A stretch of 64,000 nt of DNA. Origin: Allodiplogaster sudhausi. Its lineage: Eukaryota > Nematoda > Chromadorea > Rhabditida > Diplogasteridae. The position numbers and the translations under genes are program-made. The notes beneath the pieces are model-generated. The model made no database searches. It was not told where the DNA came from and saw only the letters and a list, made by a program, of their open reading frames with translations. The stretch lies in NCBI GenBank assembly GCA_945643635.1, contig CALZFC010000349.1, positions 2,768,501 to 2,832,500 of the forward strand, given 5' to 3'. The number at the start of each line of letters is the position of its first letter. Within the stretch, counting starts at the first letter, position 1. This document shows positions 1 through 10,132 of the stretch, one piece after another.

Positions 1-971
1 CGTATACGGTATGACCATGCTAACCTTTACAGTGAGAAGCATTCTGAGTCCATATTTGATGCCTGGCCTGGAGATTGAAATGTTTGGCTGAAGCTGCAAG
101 CAAGCGCCAAATTCAGCGTCCATGTGAATTGAAAACCAATTCCTGTGGTAGAGAGCGCAGATCAATACAGGTTACTCTGCGGAAAAAAAAACGCTAACTT
201 TTCGCACTGCTTGCCAACGAGAGTGCATTCTGTGACCAAGTCATCAAAGCTGTACATCGCGGGTATCTGAATTGTTTGGTCTTCGTGATTAAAATACAAT
301 TCTATTATCGTTTGGTTCCTCTTCAGTCATGCTTGCGGCGAGTAGCATGACCATATCTTTCGTCACAAGTTGTCTTGTTCGTGGTTGCATCGCAGACTAG
401 AGGCAGATTCAGTTACCAAGCTCATATTATCAAAGGAACGAGGCCACTTCAAATTAGTTCCAACGTACCAGTCCATAAGAGTCGTTCGTTTCCAGGCCAG
501 TACGAATCGCTCGATATGACTGGAGTAGTTCCGAAATGGCGCGAAACGACGGATTATTGTCGACTTTCGACAATTTGTACGGATTGGAGTTGCAAAAGGT
601 TACGGTGGGAAATTCCTGTGACACGAGATGAATTCATCATGATAGACGTGAATCAACCTTACTTGCATAGCAAACTCGACCGTCGTTGTCATTTGAGAAG
701 GAAAGGCGAGGTAGCGGACGACGGAGAGAGCAACGCTTATGGCAAAAGCAATGGCACTGCCAAAGGGATTTCGTCATTCTCATCAAAGGCTATTTCAATG
801 AAATTGAAGTGTTCGTTTGGTTAAATCTGCAATCTTTTCGCAACTTACAGCACGATTGAAGCGATTCCCCAAAAGATTCGCTCCAACTTAGTGTCGCAGC
901 AGCAGAAGAACCGGATACATGCAACTGAGGACCAGCGAGAAAAGTCAAAGAGGAAGAGTTGCTTTTGCCAT
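1..971 (-). pseudogene. DEG/ENaC channel gene copy 3, 5' part, probably broken
   Basis: Minus-strand N-terminal exons of a degenerin/epithelial Na channel, continuing past the left edge. Exon 663-756 encodes the end of TM1 and RYLAFPSQ. Exon 469-615 encodes TVTFCNSNPYK, the family's FP-x-VT-x-CN motif, and has exactly the same length (147 nt) as the matching exon of copy 1. Further exons are recognisable at about 250-395 (DDLVTECT) and 20-140 (AEFGAC). The first exon (849-971) begins with the same ATG as copy 2, but 8 nt are missing just after it, so the frame closes at codon 9 while the TM1 sequence (DFSRWSSV) continues in another frame. A second frame slip is visible near 280-300. The segment about 450-1450 is an inverted near-copy of 28440-30000. 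It could be a polymorphic allele of a functional gene or use another start; pseudogene is the simpler reading. Confidence 0.65.
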
Positions 972-1499
972 GAGCCTTACCTAAAACATAAACAATAAGT
1001 TGAAAGAAGAAATAATAGGCTAAGCAGATGTGAATTCTCACAAGAGTCGGAGTCAGGCCAATGGCATTTAGGAAAGATGCTCCTTTTCCACCTTTTCTTT
1101 CGTCACTTTGCACTCTGGCGTTGTCAGGCAAATCTTTGTTTACGAAGCGTGGCATTTCATTGCTCCCCTTGTCGAGGACAAATTCTCTCCAAAGCGAATG
1201 AATAAGCAATTAGGGTGGCCCCATTCTTGGAATTCGGATGGTTCATAACAAAAGATATTCACTTTTCCATGACAACGACCTCAGAAAGGACGCATACCAG
1301 CGATGCTAGCAAAGTTTAGAGAGAGAAAAAAAGATGCCTTAAGTGCATTCGCGGATGAAGAAGCCACTTTTGAGTGAAATCCTTTATACAGATTTTACTA
1401 AAGCAGCATCAAGCTAAAAAAAAACACAAGAAAAGACATTAAGCTGCCTCTAATTTCAAAGAGAGGAGAATTCTGTGGGATTCTTATGATAGAGCATAG

Positions 1500-2538
1500 G
1501 CAAACTGTCATTATGATATTGATATGTGATTTGCCTGAAAATGTTTTCAACAGCGAGATATTCCATTTGGCCCATTTGGCCGCGGCCGCCATATCCGACA
1601 TAGAATTGACCCCTCGCCGTTGAGCGGTACTGTATGTTCATACTTTTTAATCATTACTTGTTATTCGACTTTGATTTCAATGAGCTCTTCCTTGCTTTCT
1701 CACGGAAATATTTTGTAAGTTGAGCCGGTTAATTACATCCACGTTTTCTTACTACAGAACTATCTGCAGCCTAATTTCCATACCCTCTCATTGCTCAGCA
1801 CTGCTGTCTATCTAATCATAGTATTTCAAACACATACATAAACTTATACAAACGAGGCAATTTTAACCTGAATTAATACAATACATTGTAAAGTTAGCTG
1901 TGTTCCCTGGCAAGGAAAAATAGTACGGCAGTTATTCGAAGACTCCCGACCTTCGACTTTTCGCTAAGAGGCCAGATTTTGACGCTTCTCTGATCACCCA
2001 ACATATAATTTTGTTGTTGTCAACATGTGGCTAGGAAGAGATAGTTAGAGATCAAGGATTTTGTTACTACAAAAATTTCACGACAACATTGAAAAAAAAT
2101 CGTCAATGTGAAAGTCTTTTCATTTGAATAAAAATAATTTTCTGATGTGAGGTATTTGCATTGATCTATGCAATATAATCTGGGAATGACATACGTATTA
2201 TTTTTCATATTATATACAATATTAGAGTTGCATGTTGTTAAATTATTGCAAAACAATTGAACTTCTCTGGGTATATGCAATATTAAAATGGATCGTTTAT
2301 ATGCATGAAGATAAGTATATATGTATATAATTAAAATAATGTATCAAGAATAAACATAATACTTATTATACTAGAGTAATACTCCTATTCGAAAATGCTG
2401 ACGCAGCTTCTAACATCGGCACCTCTTTACTCTTGAGAGCACTGACGAATTCCAAAAGAAACGAGATGCGAGCGACGACCTGACATATTGTTTAAAGGTT
2501 GTTTAGAGAACAAAAGATGCTAAAAAAAATGTTTCGAA
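1500..2538. other. intergenic, no gene recognised
   Basis: AT-rich sequence between the DEG/ENaC copy 3 upstream region and the 3' end of the receptor gene. Short open frames on both strands have no splice context or recognisable motif. A GC-rich spot at 1570-1620 contains a NotI-like palindrome (gcggccgc) without further support. Confidence 0.5.
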
Positions 2539-4200
2539 TTAAAAAAAACACCGTATCATTTGAAAAGCTCGTCTAGCCTGGACTCGTAGACATTTGACAA
2601 AGAAGATAACGATGATGGGATCCGTGATTGGGAAGATAATGGTGAGCCGGACGAGTAGAGTGCCCGTGTTGCCAAGATTTACGCATGGAAGAAGCATTTA
2701 TTATATCTGGCTGTGTTCTATAAAAATGATCTTTAAAATGCTGGGTAATACAACATGTAGTATATAGTATGTATATACCATATATGTATCTATCAATGTA
2801 TGCACATGCCAGCTGGAACAATGTCTCTCGTCAATTATTGTCTAACCTGTGAATGGAGTCCATACAACCACGACTGATGGGAGACAAGAAACGAAAGTTG
2901 GAATGAGTGTCTGAAAAGTTGGCGATGCGTTGATAATGTCGCATTTGTCCCGGATGCTATGGGCTTATTATTTGTGGCTACCTGAACGAGGAGCGCTGTG
3001 AAGAGCTGCCGATGCAGCTCACGCGTCCGCTCCGACATTTGGATAGTTTTGAAAGCGCGCCGAATTCGGATGATGCAAAAGATGATGACGCCGCTGGTGA
3101 CTGCGAACAAAGTATAAGGATCATGAACGGGGGAAAATAAAGGCTAGATTAAAACAAACCCATCACGATTAAGCTGGCCGCCGCGAGCACTACAAGGTTC
3201 GACGTGTTCAGAAAAAGTTCTCCGTTGGTGTTGGGAACCTTGTAAACAAAATATGGTGTACTTGGAGAAAAAACACTTACTTTTACAATTATAGCAGAAT
3301 AAGTGTGACGATAGACGTCCAAGTTGTAGTGCTCTTTTAATGGAAGCCTGGCGAATATCTGAACGGTGAGTGATTGCAACCTGTTCTGACATATTCTGTG
3401 CTTTGTACTTTGGTCTAATAGATAGGGGAAACTTTTATGTGCATAGGAGCTATGCAATATTATTACTGAATTGCTTCTATGTATGTACATATACATGAGA
3501 ATGGAACTACCTCTTCAGAATACGCAGTTTTCTCGGAGGCGACATGAGTGAGAAGTGCAAAAAGTGCATTGACTAAGAACGCGCAGGTTCCAATGAGCGC
3601 GCAAGTCTTCCAGAGGCGAACGCCGCTTGTCCATCGTAGCCACGCCGGTCTGCATTAGTAAACATACTATTTTGATTAATAAATTTTTACTCTAAATACC
3701 TCTTTTCTTTAAGTAAACAATATTCTGCAATAATAGAAAGTAATCGTCACCCGCAAATGGCGTTGTATCTGTAGAGAAAGTGGACGGCGAGCACACTGAA
3801 GGTCTGGAAGAAGAGAAAAACGAAGATCGTGCTTGACACTTTACCACAAGAATACGGTAGTCGAGTAGAGAGTTCGGCAAAGTATAAGAGACTGTTCTCT
3901 GCCATGTATATTACCTGGAAGAGTGTTTCGTAGACATTGGTTTAAAGGAGCTCATATAGTTATCCAGTACACATCTTTAAATATATTTAAGCAAACATGT
4001 TCAAGACATGTTTACAATCTTACCGGCCTAATGATAGCATGACCGAGTGCGAGGATCATGTTCGAGATGGCGAAGGCAAGAAGCAGCAACCGATAGTTGC
4101 CGATGCTCGCACGTGCTGGAGACTGGAGAGTCAGGAAGGCGAGCAGGCAGTTCGTGCTGATTGCCAAGAAGGTCGCCGTGACAGTTAGTGCTTCTTCCAT
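2539..4200 (-). CDS. Nematode Str-superfamily 7TM chemoreceptor, eight exons
   Basis: Predicted G-protein-coupled chemosensory receptor of the nematode str/srj/srd type. Exons (minus): 4024-4200, 3751-3914, 3511-3649, 3281-3358, 3160-3238, 2982-3100, 2847-2910 and 2539-2684. They total 966 nt, exactly 322 codons with stop (321 aa), normal for this family. Landmarks: exon 1 has IGNYRLLLLAFAIS (TM1-TM2); exon 2 ends in LAVHFLYRYNAIC, the family's TM3 signature; exons 6-7 carry LFTALLVQ and TLIPTF; exon 8 has TDPIIVIFFVKCLR (TM7). All introns are in phase with GT donors and AG acceptors except the last: the acceptor expected at 2685-2686 reads AT where AG is needed, although the paralogous exon at 19734-19840 has AG. 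The gene may therefore be a recent pseudogene, or the base may be an assembly error. No signal peptide is expected. Ligand unknown. Confidence 0.82.
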
Positions 4201-4482
4201 CGAAAATAGTGATCACATTCTCAAGTGAGAAAGTTATCCATGCAAGTAATACAAACTTTCGCTAGTTATAACAAGTCTTCTTCTGTCAAATTATACTTAT
4301 CGTATTTTCTCAATTGGTACCCCGGGGGGTACTATTTAACAACCGAAACAATGACGTAAGATAATAGGCGTAAAATAATTTTGAATGTTTTATAAAATGT
4401 GAATATCCTTCAGTAAAATGGAGAATAAACATCAGTCAGTTTTCTGGAATCGAACGCACATAGATGATGAAAGCAGAGAGGA

Positions 4483-4488
4483 CATGTG
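4483..4488. repeat. Polinton target-site duplication, left
   Basis: CATGTG immediately before the element's AG terminus; the identical hexamer follows the right end at 16599-16604. Six-base duplications are the rule for Polinton/Maverick integration. Confidence 0.93.
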
Positions 4489-5107
4489 AGTAGTATAGGA
4501 ATGAGGGATTATAATACCATTTTTGACATTTTTACATTTTTTCACTCTATTAAGACAGAAATCACCTCATTTACAACACTTTTTTGAAAAAATACAAAAT
4601 GAGTCAATTTTTAAAGTCTGAAAAGTGCTCATTTTCAATAATTTTTGTACATTTTTAACCAATTTTTGTACATTTTTAACCAATTTTTGTACATTTTAAC
4701 CAAATTTTGTTGAGATGGCGATTTTATTTTTAATTTTCTATTTTCATGCTTAAATACTCAAAAATGTGTCATTTTTCACACTTTTAGAAATATCAAGGAT
4801 GGCGACTCCAAAAAAAAGGAGATACCACTTTCTTTCTAAAATCGCTGAAGATAAAAAATAAGCTCAATAAATGAAATTCTCAAAAGACTTAAAGCCTCTT
4901 ACTAACTTCAAACTCATAGAATTAGCAGAAATATTGAGAATCAAGAATTTTCGAGGTGTTTTTATGCGAGACTCTTTACCAAATAAGATATTATCAAGAG
5001 AAGTTGGAATGTGTAAATCTCGACTCGAGTAACGGTAATGGTACTCATTGGGTTTGTTATAAAAAGATAAAAGATAAGGCCTTTTATTTCGATTCTTTTG
5101 GGTTAGA
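4489..5107 (+). repeat. Polinton left terminal inverted repeat
   Basis: Matches the reverse complement of 15981-16598 with only a few differences; the match stops abruptly after gggttaga at 5107. It contains about three tandem 21-bp units built on aatttttgtacatttttaacc (4631-4697) and the first part of the protease reading frame. Confidence 0.93.
4871..5107 (+). pseudogene. 5' fragment of adenain-like protease carried in the left TIR
   Basis: Because the TIR extends into the protease gene, the left end carries its first 79 or so codons in inverted orientation to the intact gene at 15806-16216. An extra base after GTTGGAAT (about 5011) shifts the frame and a TAA follows a few codons later. 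The match also ends at the TIR boundary before the catalytic Cys. No function is expected. Confidence 0.85.
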
Positions 5108-5350
5108 AATTCTCAATATTGCTTAAAAAAGTACATTTCAGACTTGTTTTTATGTATTAACGAACTAAGATTCATTACTTGTTGGTACTTTATACTTTGC
5201 TATGTCTTATCATTTTCAGCATACTTTAATAATTTATTGTCATAAAAGAAAAAATAGATACATTTTATTGTCACAAAAGATACGAGGTACCTACATATAA
5301 AAGTGAATATACATCGACACAACAATCAAGTTGAACTTTCTTTAAAAGCA

Positions 5351-5764
5351 TTAAGATTCAATTTTTTTAAGATCACGTTTCAAACATCGGTGCATTTTTT
5401 TTTCCAAATAAATTTTTTGTTTATTCAAAACATGTTCCTTCTGATAACCACGAGGAGCCAAATTATTTTCATAATATTTTTCGTTAACAAATATTTCGGT
5501 TAAAGATTGAATAAAATAATTTTATTTTTTACATAATATACGGTTTACTTTTCCAAAATAATTATTAATTGTATAATATTGTATTTTGTCGTCTTCTATA
5601 TATTCTTCGAGATCACAATATACATTTAACATGATAGTATTTAATTGCATAAATGTATGAAATTGATTCATAAGATAAAGATCATATTCTGGTTCTTGAT
5701 TGTTACTGTTCATGTTATTCGCTCTTCGACGTTTCGATGCTTTTGTTCTCTTCCAGCGATTCAA
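5351..5764 (-). pseudogene. Polinton protein of unknown function, interrupted by a stop
   Basis: Minus-strand frame of about 140 codons. The N-terminal part (5525-5764) is very basic (RWKRTKASKRRR) and then acidic. After an in-frame TAA at 5522-5524 the same frame continues with a lysine-rich stretch (VNEKYYENNLAPRGYQ) to a TAA at 5351-5353. There is no ATG at 5764; the frame opens just after tttttaag, and a possible donor (gttagt) lies about 50 bp upstream near 5815, so an intron-containing gene is possible. No family recognised. This is the only gene-like sequence in the non-repeated 5108-5826 segment. Confidence 0.4.
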
Positions 5765-5826
5765 CTTAAAAATACGATTTAGAATTTGAGATACTCTAGT
5801 TCAAATACTAACCCTTGCTTAAGAAG

Positions 5827-5952
5827 TCAATTGGATCTTATCAAGCTGGAAATGCTTCAGAATACAACAAAATACATTCAATTTTAGATGAATTGATCCG
5901 TCAGAAGAAAATAAAAAAGAAAGATCTTGGGGTTATTTATTTGAATATATGA
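5827..5952 (+). pseudogene. 3' remnant of the 296-residue Polinton gene
   Basis: Inverted copy of the last 34 or so codons of 10133-11023 (SIGSYQAGN...LDELIRQKK). The TAA stop of the intact copy is altered here, so the frame runs 10 codons further to TGA at 5950-5952. It is cut at its 5' side by the arm boundary. Confidence 0.75.
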
Positions 5953-6131
5953 TTTTAAGTTCATTACAAAGGATCTCCTATAGAAGTACTTGTGAATTCT
6001 AAAGGAATATTTGATTTTGATGATTAATATAACATATTGTAACGTATCATAATGAATTGTAACGTATTGTAACATATTATAACGTTAAATAATAACAATG
6101 CATGAATCATTATAAAAATTTCTTTAATTAA

Positions 6132-6509
6132 ATGGAAAAGACTGCATCTTTACAATTAGCTAGACAATTCATTAAAGAACAAGAAAATTCACCTATTAAG
6201 ATTAAGAAAACTGTTTGGATTAAGAAATATAATTATGCTGTTAAAACATTGTATGATGGATTACATAAATTAGAGAAAGAAAATGGAATAAACATTAGTA
6301 AGTACATCGATAAAAATACTTTGAATTTAGATGAAAATGGTAAATTCAAATCAACAAGTAATAATACAAATGATATTGAAAATAAAACTACAATCTCAAA
6401 GGACAGTTGTCTATCAAAAAAATTGGATCTTTTAAAATTCACAGATGGAAGTAAAAAACAAATAAAAGATGATAAATGGAACATTGTAGAGAAGAATTTG
6501 AAATATTAA
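6132..6509 (+). CDS. Polinton protein, 125 aa, unknown function, duplicate copy
   Basis: Intact frame in the left palindrome arm, 125 residues, differing from the right-arm copy (9546-9923) at one residue (Thr against Ile, from the codon at about 6350). Lysine-rich and hydrophilic with no membrane segment; the N-terminal half (ARQFIKEQENSPIKIKK) looks helical and the C-terminal half low in complexity. No family recognised. It starts at ATG 6132 right after an AT-rich upstream tract shared by both copies, so the promoter was duplicated too. Its immediate neighbour is the truncated copy of the 205-residue gene, the same order as in the right arm, suggesting joint expression. Confidence 0.6.
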   Translation: MEKTASLQLARQFIKEQENSPIKIKKTVWIKKYNYAVKTLYDGLHKLEKENGINISKYIDKNTLNLDENGKFKSTSNNTNDIENKTTISKDSCLSKKLDLLKFTDGSKKQIKDDKWNIVEKNLKY

Positions 6510-6537
6510 AAAATCATTCTTTTCAGTGTTATAATAA

Positions 6538-6984
6538 ATGAGTCTTTCTCTTCAAACTTTAGCAGATACTATTAAACATATTTGTCCTGATAGTAAAGAT
6601 ATTGTTAGAAAACTGAAACAGTTAGACTCAAAACAAAATATTGATATCATTAATGGAGCTATTTCTACAATAGAAGAAATTGACGAAATGGTAAATAAAG
6701 CAAAATTACCTAAAGAAGTTTGTGATGCAGCAAAGTATATTTTGTCTTTAATAGTTGCTACTCAAAGTGAAACTGAATGTGCTCTAAACACTGCAGCTAA
6801 CTTTCAAATGAAAGCTAGAGAATATAAAAGAGCTTTTGAGGAATCACAGAAAAATTATAATGAAATTCATGAAAAATTTACAAAGTTACAGAAACAATCG
6901 AACATGAAACTTGAACCCAAGAAAGAAGTAACATTTAATATTCTTTCTACATTATCTTCTTTTTCTTCAATAATAAATTTTTGA
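6538..6984 (+). pseudogene. Truncated copy of the 205-residue Polinton gene fused to antisense ATPase sequence
   Basis: The first 134 or so codons match 8899-9516 (minus), including the acidic N-terminus and the coiled-coil-like centre (REYKRAFEESQKN). At about 6940 the copy switches to antisense ATPase sequence, giving a foreign tail (NILSTLSSFSSIINF) and a stop. The C-terminal 70 residues are lost. This frame marks the deletion junction of the left arm. Confidence 0.8.
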
Positions 6985-7274
6985 TTCTTAAAACAATCAT
7001 TTATTTCTTTTTTACTCAATTTATTTCTCAAACCATTTATAAGAACTTGATAAGATGGTTGAAATAAAGTAGTTGAAAAGATGTATAAATTATCATAATC
7101 TAAGTATTCTTCATTAAAATTAGTACCTCCTAAGAGTAAATTCATCAACAGATTTGTTTTTCCACATCCTGATTTTCCGATTAAACAACCCCTTATTGAT
7201 TGTGGTAAAAGTGGATTATTATTTCTTTTAGGATAAAAATTCTTAACAGAATAATTTGAAAAATCTGGTGACAT
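6940..7274 (-). pseudogene. N-terminal fragment of the Polinton packaging ATPase
   Basis: Inverted copy of the first 111 or so codons of 8063-8857, including the Walker A motif GKSGCGKT. It is cut at the deletion junction near 6940, so Walker B and everything after it are missing, and a foreign tail of about 20 codons follows. Confidence 0.85.
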
Positions 7275-7381
7275 AGTCTCTTATTTAGAAACGATGAATA
7301 ATTTAAAGAAATTAAATTGGAATTTATCTTCTTTAAATAAATGACTGCGAAATTAAATTGGAATTTATTTTCTTTAAATAA

Positions 7382-7657
7382 ATGACTACACTTTTTCTCG
7401 AAATAGATTCTAATGAGAAAACATTTGAGTTTGAGTTCTCTTTTTTACCTTTACTGGAAAAACAATACGAAATGACTGTAGTAAAAATTGAAGGAGTTCT
7501 AAAAGAAAGAGGAAATGAAAAAGATAAAAAAATTAACTTTGCATACCTTTCTTGCAATCTAATTTGCGATACTTTCATTAATGAAAGGCAAAGTAATGTA
7601 ATTTGTAAGTTCAAAAAGGGTAAAGGAGAACTACGATTTTCAAGGTTAATGTGTTAG
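7382..7657 (+). pseudogene. Partial duplicate of the small Polinton protein at 7611-7955
   Basis: The first 80 or so codons match the 7611-7955 minus-strand frame (one substitution, Ser for Pro near residue 20). The copy ends at the palindrome axis and acquires a different 11-residue tail. Both copies keep the ATG and the upstream region with its repeated aaattggaattta motif (7311-7380). Confidence 0.75.
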
Positions 7658-7955
7658 GTCTTCCAACAATTTTATGATAAATCAGATTGTTTGGATTATA
7701 AATTACTTCTCCTTTATCTTTTTTGAACTTACAAATTACATTACTTTGCCTTTCATTAATGAAAGTATCGCAAATTAGATTGCAAGAAAGGTATGCAAAG
7801 TTAATTTTTTTATCTTTTTCATTTCCTCTTTCTTTTAGAACTCCTTCAATTTTTACTACAGTCATTTCGTATTGTTTTTCCAGTAAAGGTAAAAAAGGGA
7901 ACTCAAACTCAAATGTTTTCTCATTAGAATCTATTTCGAGAAAAAGTGTAGTCAT
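7611..7955 (-). CDS. Polinton small protein, candidate minor-capsid type, C-terminus altered
   Basis: 114-residue frame on the minus strand. The order C-N-L-x4-F-I-N-E-R followed by a strand-rich segment with NPNNLIYH resembles the short conserved proteins with a C...FVN...NPxY pattern found next to the ATPase in many animal Polintons and thought to be minor capsid (penton-like) proteins; this is a resemblance I recognise, not a search result. The C-terminus crosses the palindrome axis: the last residues (VVLLYPF) are read from the antisense of the other arm, so the original 3' end of the gene is missing. It is divergent from the ATPase, about 110 bp upstream of it, and the two likely share a promoter. 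Confidence 0.45.
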   Translation of the reverse strand: MTTLFLEIDSNEKTFEFEFPFLPLLEKQYEMTVVKIEGVLKERGNEKDKKINFAYLSCNLICDTFINERQSNVICKFKKDKGEVIYNPNNLIYHKIVGRPNTLTLKIVVLLYPF

Positions 7956-8062
7956 TTATTTAAAGAAAATAAATTCCAATTTAATTTCGCAGTCATTTAT
8001 TTAAAGAAGATAAATTCCAATTTAATTTCTTTAAATTATTCATCGTTTCTAAATAAGAGACT

Positions 8063-8857
8063 ATGTCACCAGATTTTTCAAATTATTCTGTTAAGAATTT
8101 TTATCCTAAAAGAAATAATAATCCACTTTTACCACAATCAATAAGGGGTTGTTTAATCGGAAAATCAGGATGTGGAAAAACAAATCTGTTGATGAATTTA
8201 CTCTTAGGAGGTACTAATTTTAATGAAGAATACTTAGATTATGATAATTTATACATCTTTTCAACTACTTTATTTCAACCATCTTATCAAGTTCTTATAA
8301 ATGGTTTAAGAAATAAATTGAGTAAAAAAGAAATAAATGATTGTTTTAAGAATCAAAAATTTATTATTGAAGAAAAAGAAGATAATGTAGAAAGAATATC
8401 AATTCATTGTTTCGAAAGTTGTGAAGATATTCCAGATCCTAGTACCATTGATCCCAAATTAAAAACTTTAATGATTTTTGATGATCTAATGTTAGAAAAA
8501 CAAAACAAAATAGAACAATATTACACTCGTGGACGTCATAACAACATAGATTGTTTTTATATCAGTCAGAGTTACATTAAACTTCCAAAGAATACGATTA
8601 GAGAGAATGCTAATTTATTCATTGTATTCCCTCAAGACAAATTAAATATTGATTACATTTATCGTGATCATTGTGGTGAAATTCCAAAAAAAGAATTTTC
8701 TGAAATGATCAGAGAAGTTTGGAGTGAGAAGTATTCTTTTTTGACTATTGACAAAACCAGTGATCTAAATGATGGAAAATTCAGAAAAAAAATTAAAATA
8801 TTTTTACATTTTTGCATAGCAAAACCTAGGAAAATACATTTTTACATTTTTGAATGA
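8063..8857 (+). CDS. A32/FtsK-HerA-type packaging ATPase of the Polinton
   Basis: 264 residues, close to the usual size for Polinton ATPases. Walker A GKSGCGKT is at residues 33-40 and Walker B LMIFDD at 136-141. The polar sensor region YISQSY follows at 167-171, with TIREN at about 179-183 in the position of the conserved arginine. In related viruses this ATPase drives genome packaging into the capsid. The start ATG is the first in frame and is also used by the truncated copy. The last 20 residues are lysine- and aromatic-rich (IKIFLHF), and the sequence before the stop contains short acattttt repeats, so the native C-terminus may have been a little shorter. It is convergent with the 205-residue gene; only 41 bp separate the stops. 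Confidence 0.9.
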   Translation: MSPDFSNYSVKNFYPKRNNNPLLPQSIRGCLIGKSGCGKTNLLMNLLLGGTNFNEEYLDYDNLYIFSTTLFQPSYQVLINGLRNKLSKKEINDCFKNQKFIIEEKEDNVERISIHCFESCEDIPDPSTIDPKLKTLMIFDDLMLEKQNKIEQYYTRGRHNNIDCFYISQSYIKLPKNTIRENANLFIVFPQDKLNIDYIYRDHCGEIPKKEFSEMIREVWSEKYSFLTIDKTSDLNDGKFRKKIKIFLHFCIAKPRKIHFYIFE

Positions 8858-8898
8858 AACTAGGAAATTACATTTTTGATAACTTCAATTTGAAAAGT

Positions 8899-9516
8899 TT
8901 ACTTTTTGATAACAATATTTTTGGGTTCATCAGTTTGTCCTAAAGTTTTAGCATAAACATGAGTAACACCATTTAGACTAGCACCTGTTTTGCTTTTCAC
9001 ATCTACTACTTTTAATCGAATGTTTGAATTACCAAGATCACCAATATCACCTTTTAGTAAAGCATCTCGATCTTCCTTTGATAATCTAGAAGAATGAACA
9101 GTTATTTGGTTTAAATTAAATGTTACTTCTTTCTTGGGTTCAAGTTTCATGTTCGATTGTTTCTGTAAGTTTGTAAATTTTTCATGAATTTCATTATAAT
9201 TTTTCTGTGATTCCTCAAAAGCTCTTTTATATTCTCTAGCTTTCATTTGAAAGTTAGCTGCAGTGTTTAGAGCACATTCAGTTTCACTTTGAGTAGCAAC
9301 TATTAAAGACAAAATATACTTTGCTGCATCAGAAACTTCTTTAGGTAATTTTGCTTTATTTACCATTTCGTCAATTTCTTCTATTGTAGAAATAGCTCCA
9401 TTAATGATATCAATATTTTGTTTTGAGTCTAACTGTTTCAGTTTTCTAACAATATCTTTACTATCAGGACAAATATGTTTAATAGTATCTGCTAAAGTTT
9501 GAAGAGAAAGACTCAT
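8899..9516 (-). CDS. Polinton protein, 205 aa, unknown function, coiled-coil-like
   Basis: Intact minus-strand frame. The N-terminal two thirds are acidic and helical with heptad-like spacing (MVNKAKLPKEV, REYKRAFEESQKN). The last 70 residues are predicted strand-rich (NSNIRLKVVDVKSK). No cysteines or membrane segments suggest catalysis or export. I do not recognise the family; a structural or DNA-binding virion protein is only a guess from its position between the ATPase and the other small genes. A truncated inverted copy lies at 6538-6984. Confidence 0.7.
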   Translation of the reverse strand: MSLSLQTLADTIKHICPDSKDIVRKLKQLDSKQNIDIINGAISTIEEIDEMVNKAKLPKEVSDAAKYILSLIVATQSETECALNTAANFQMKAREYKRAFEESQKNYNEIHEKFTNLQKQSNMKLEPKKEVTFNLNQITVHSSRLSKEDRDALLKGDIGDLGNSNIRLKVVDVKSKTGASLNGVTHVYAKTLGQTDEPKNIVIKK

Positions 9517-9545
9517 TTATTATAACACTGAAAAGAATGTTTTTT

Positions 9546-9923
9546 TTAATATTTCAAATTCTTCTCTACAATGTTCCATTTATCATCTTTTATTTGTTTT
9601 TTACTTCCATCTGTGAATTTTAAAAGATCCAATTTTTTTGATAGACAACTGTCCTTTGAGATTGTAGTTTTATTTTCAATATCATTTGTATTATTACTTA
9701 TTGATTTGAATTTACCATTTTCATCTAAATTCAAAGTATTTTTATCGATGTACTTACTAATGTTTATTCCATTTTCTTTCTCTAATTTATGTAATCCATC
9801 ATACAATGTTTTAACAGCATAATTATATTTCTTAATCCAAACAGTTTTCTTAATCTTAATAGGTGAATTTTCTTGTTCTTTAATGAATTGTCTAGCTAAT
9901 TGTAAAGATGCAGTCTTTTCCAT
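9546..9923 (-). CDS. Polinton protein, 125 aa, unknown function
   Basis: Intact frame upstream of, and on the same strand as, the 205-residue gene (29 bp between stop and next ATG), so the two may be co-transcribed. Hydrophilic and lysine-rich. The near-identical duplicate at 6132-6509 keeps the full frame, so either purifying selection or a very recent duplication preserved both. Family not recognised. Confidence 0.7.
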   Translation of the reverse strand: MEKTASLQLARQFIKEQENSPIKIKKTVWIKKYNYAVKTLYDGLHKLEKENGINISKYIDKNTLNLDENGKFKSISNNTNDIENKTTISKDSCLSKKLDLLKFTDGSKKQIKDDKWNIVEKNLKY

Positions 9924-10132
9924 TTAATTAAAGAAATTTTTATAATGATTCATGCATTGTTATTATTTAACGTTATAATATGTTACAATACGTTACGATT
10001 CATTATGATACGTTACAATATGTTATATTAATCATCAAAATCAAATATTCCTTTAGAATTCACAAGTACTTCTATAGGAGATCCTTTGTAATGAACTTAA
10101 AATCCTATATTCAAATAAATAACCCCAAGATC

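Larger units (their letters stand above)
5827..7631 (+). repeat. Left arm of the Polinton internal inverted duplication
   Basis: Inverted copy of 7709-10228. The match starts at tcaattggatc (5827, against 10228) and runs to 7631 except that one block, about 8402-9115 of the right arm, is absent. The junction near 6940 joins the middle of the 205-residue gene to the middle of the ATPase gene. A 77-bp non-repeated spacer (7632-7708) separates the arms. Confidence 0.93.

Noticed and set aside
1..70. Match between the window start and 31655-31724 as a transposon terminal repeat
   Set aside because: Both are the same DEG/ENaC exon (GIKYGLRMLL) in two gene copies.
375..824. 149-codon plus-strand frame
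   Set aside because: Antisense of DEG/ENaC copy 3 exons, whose minus-strand motifs and splice sites are clear.
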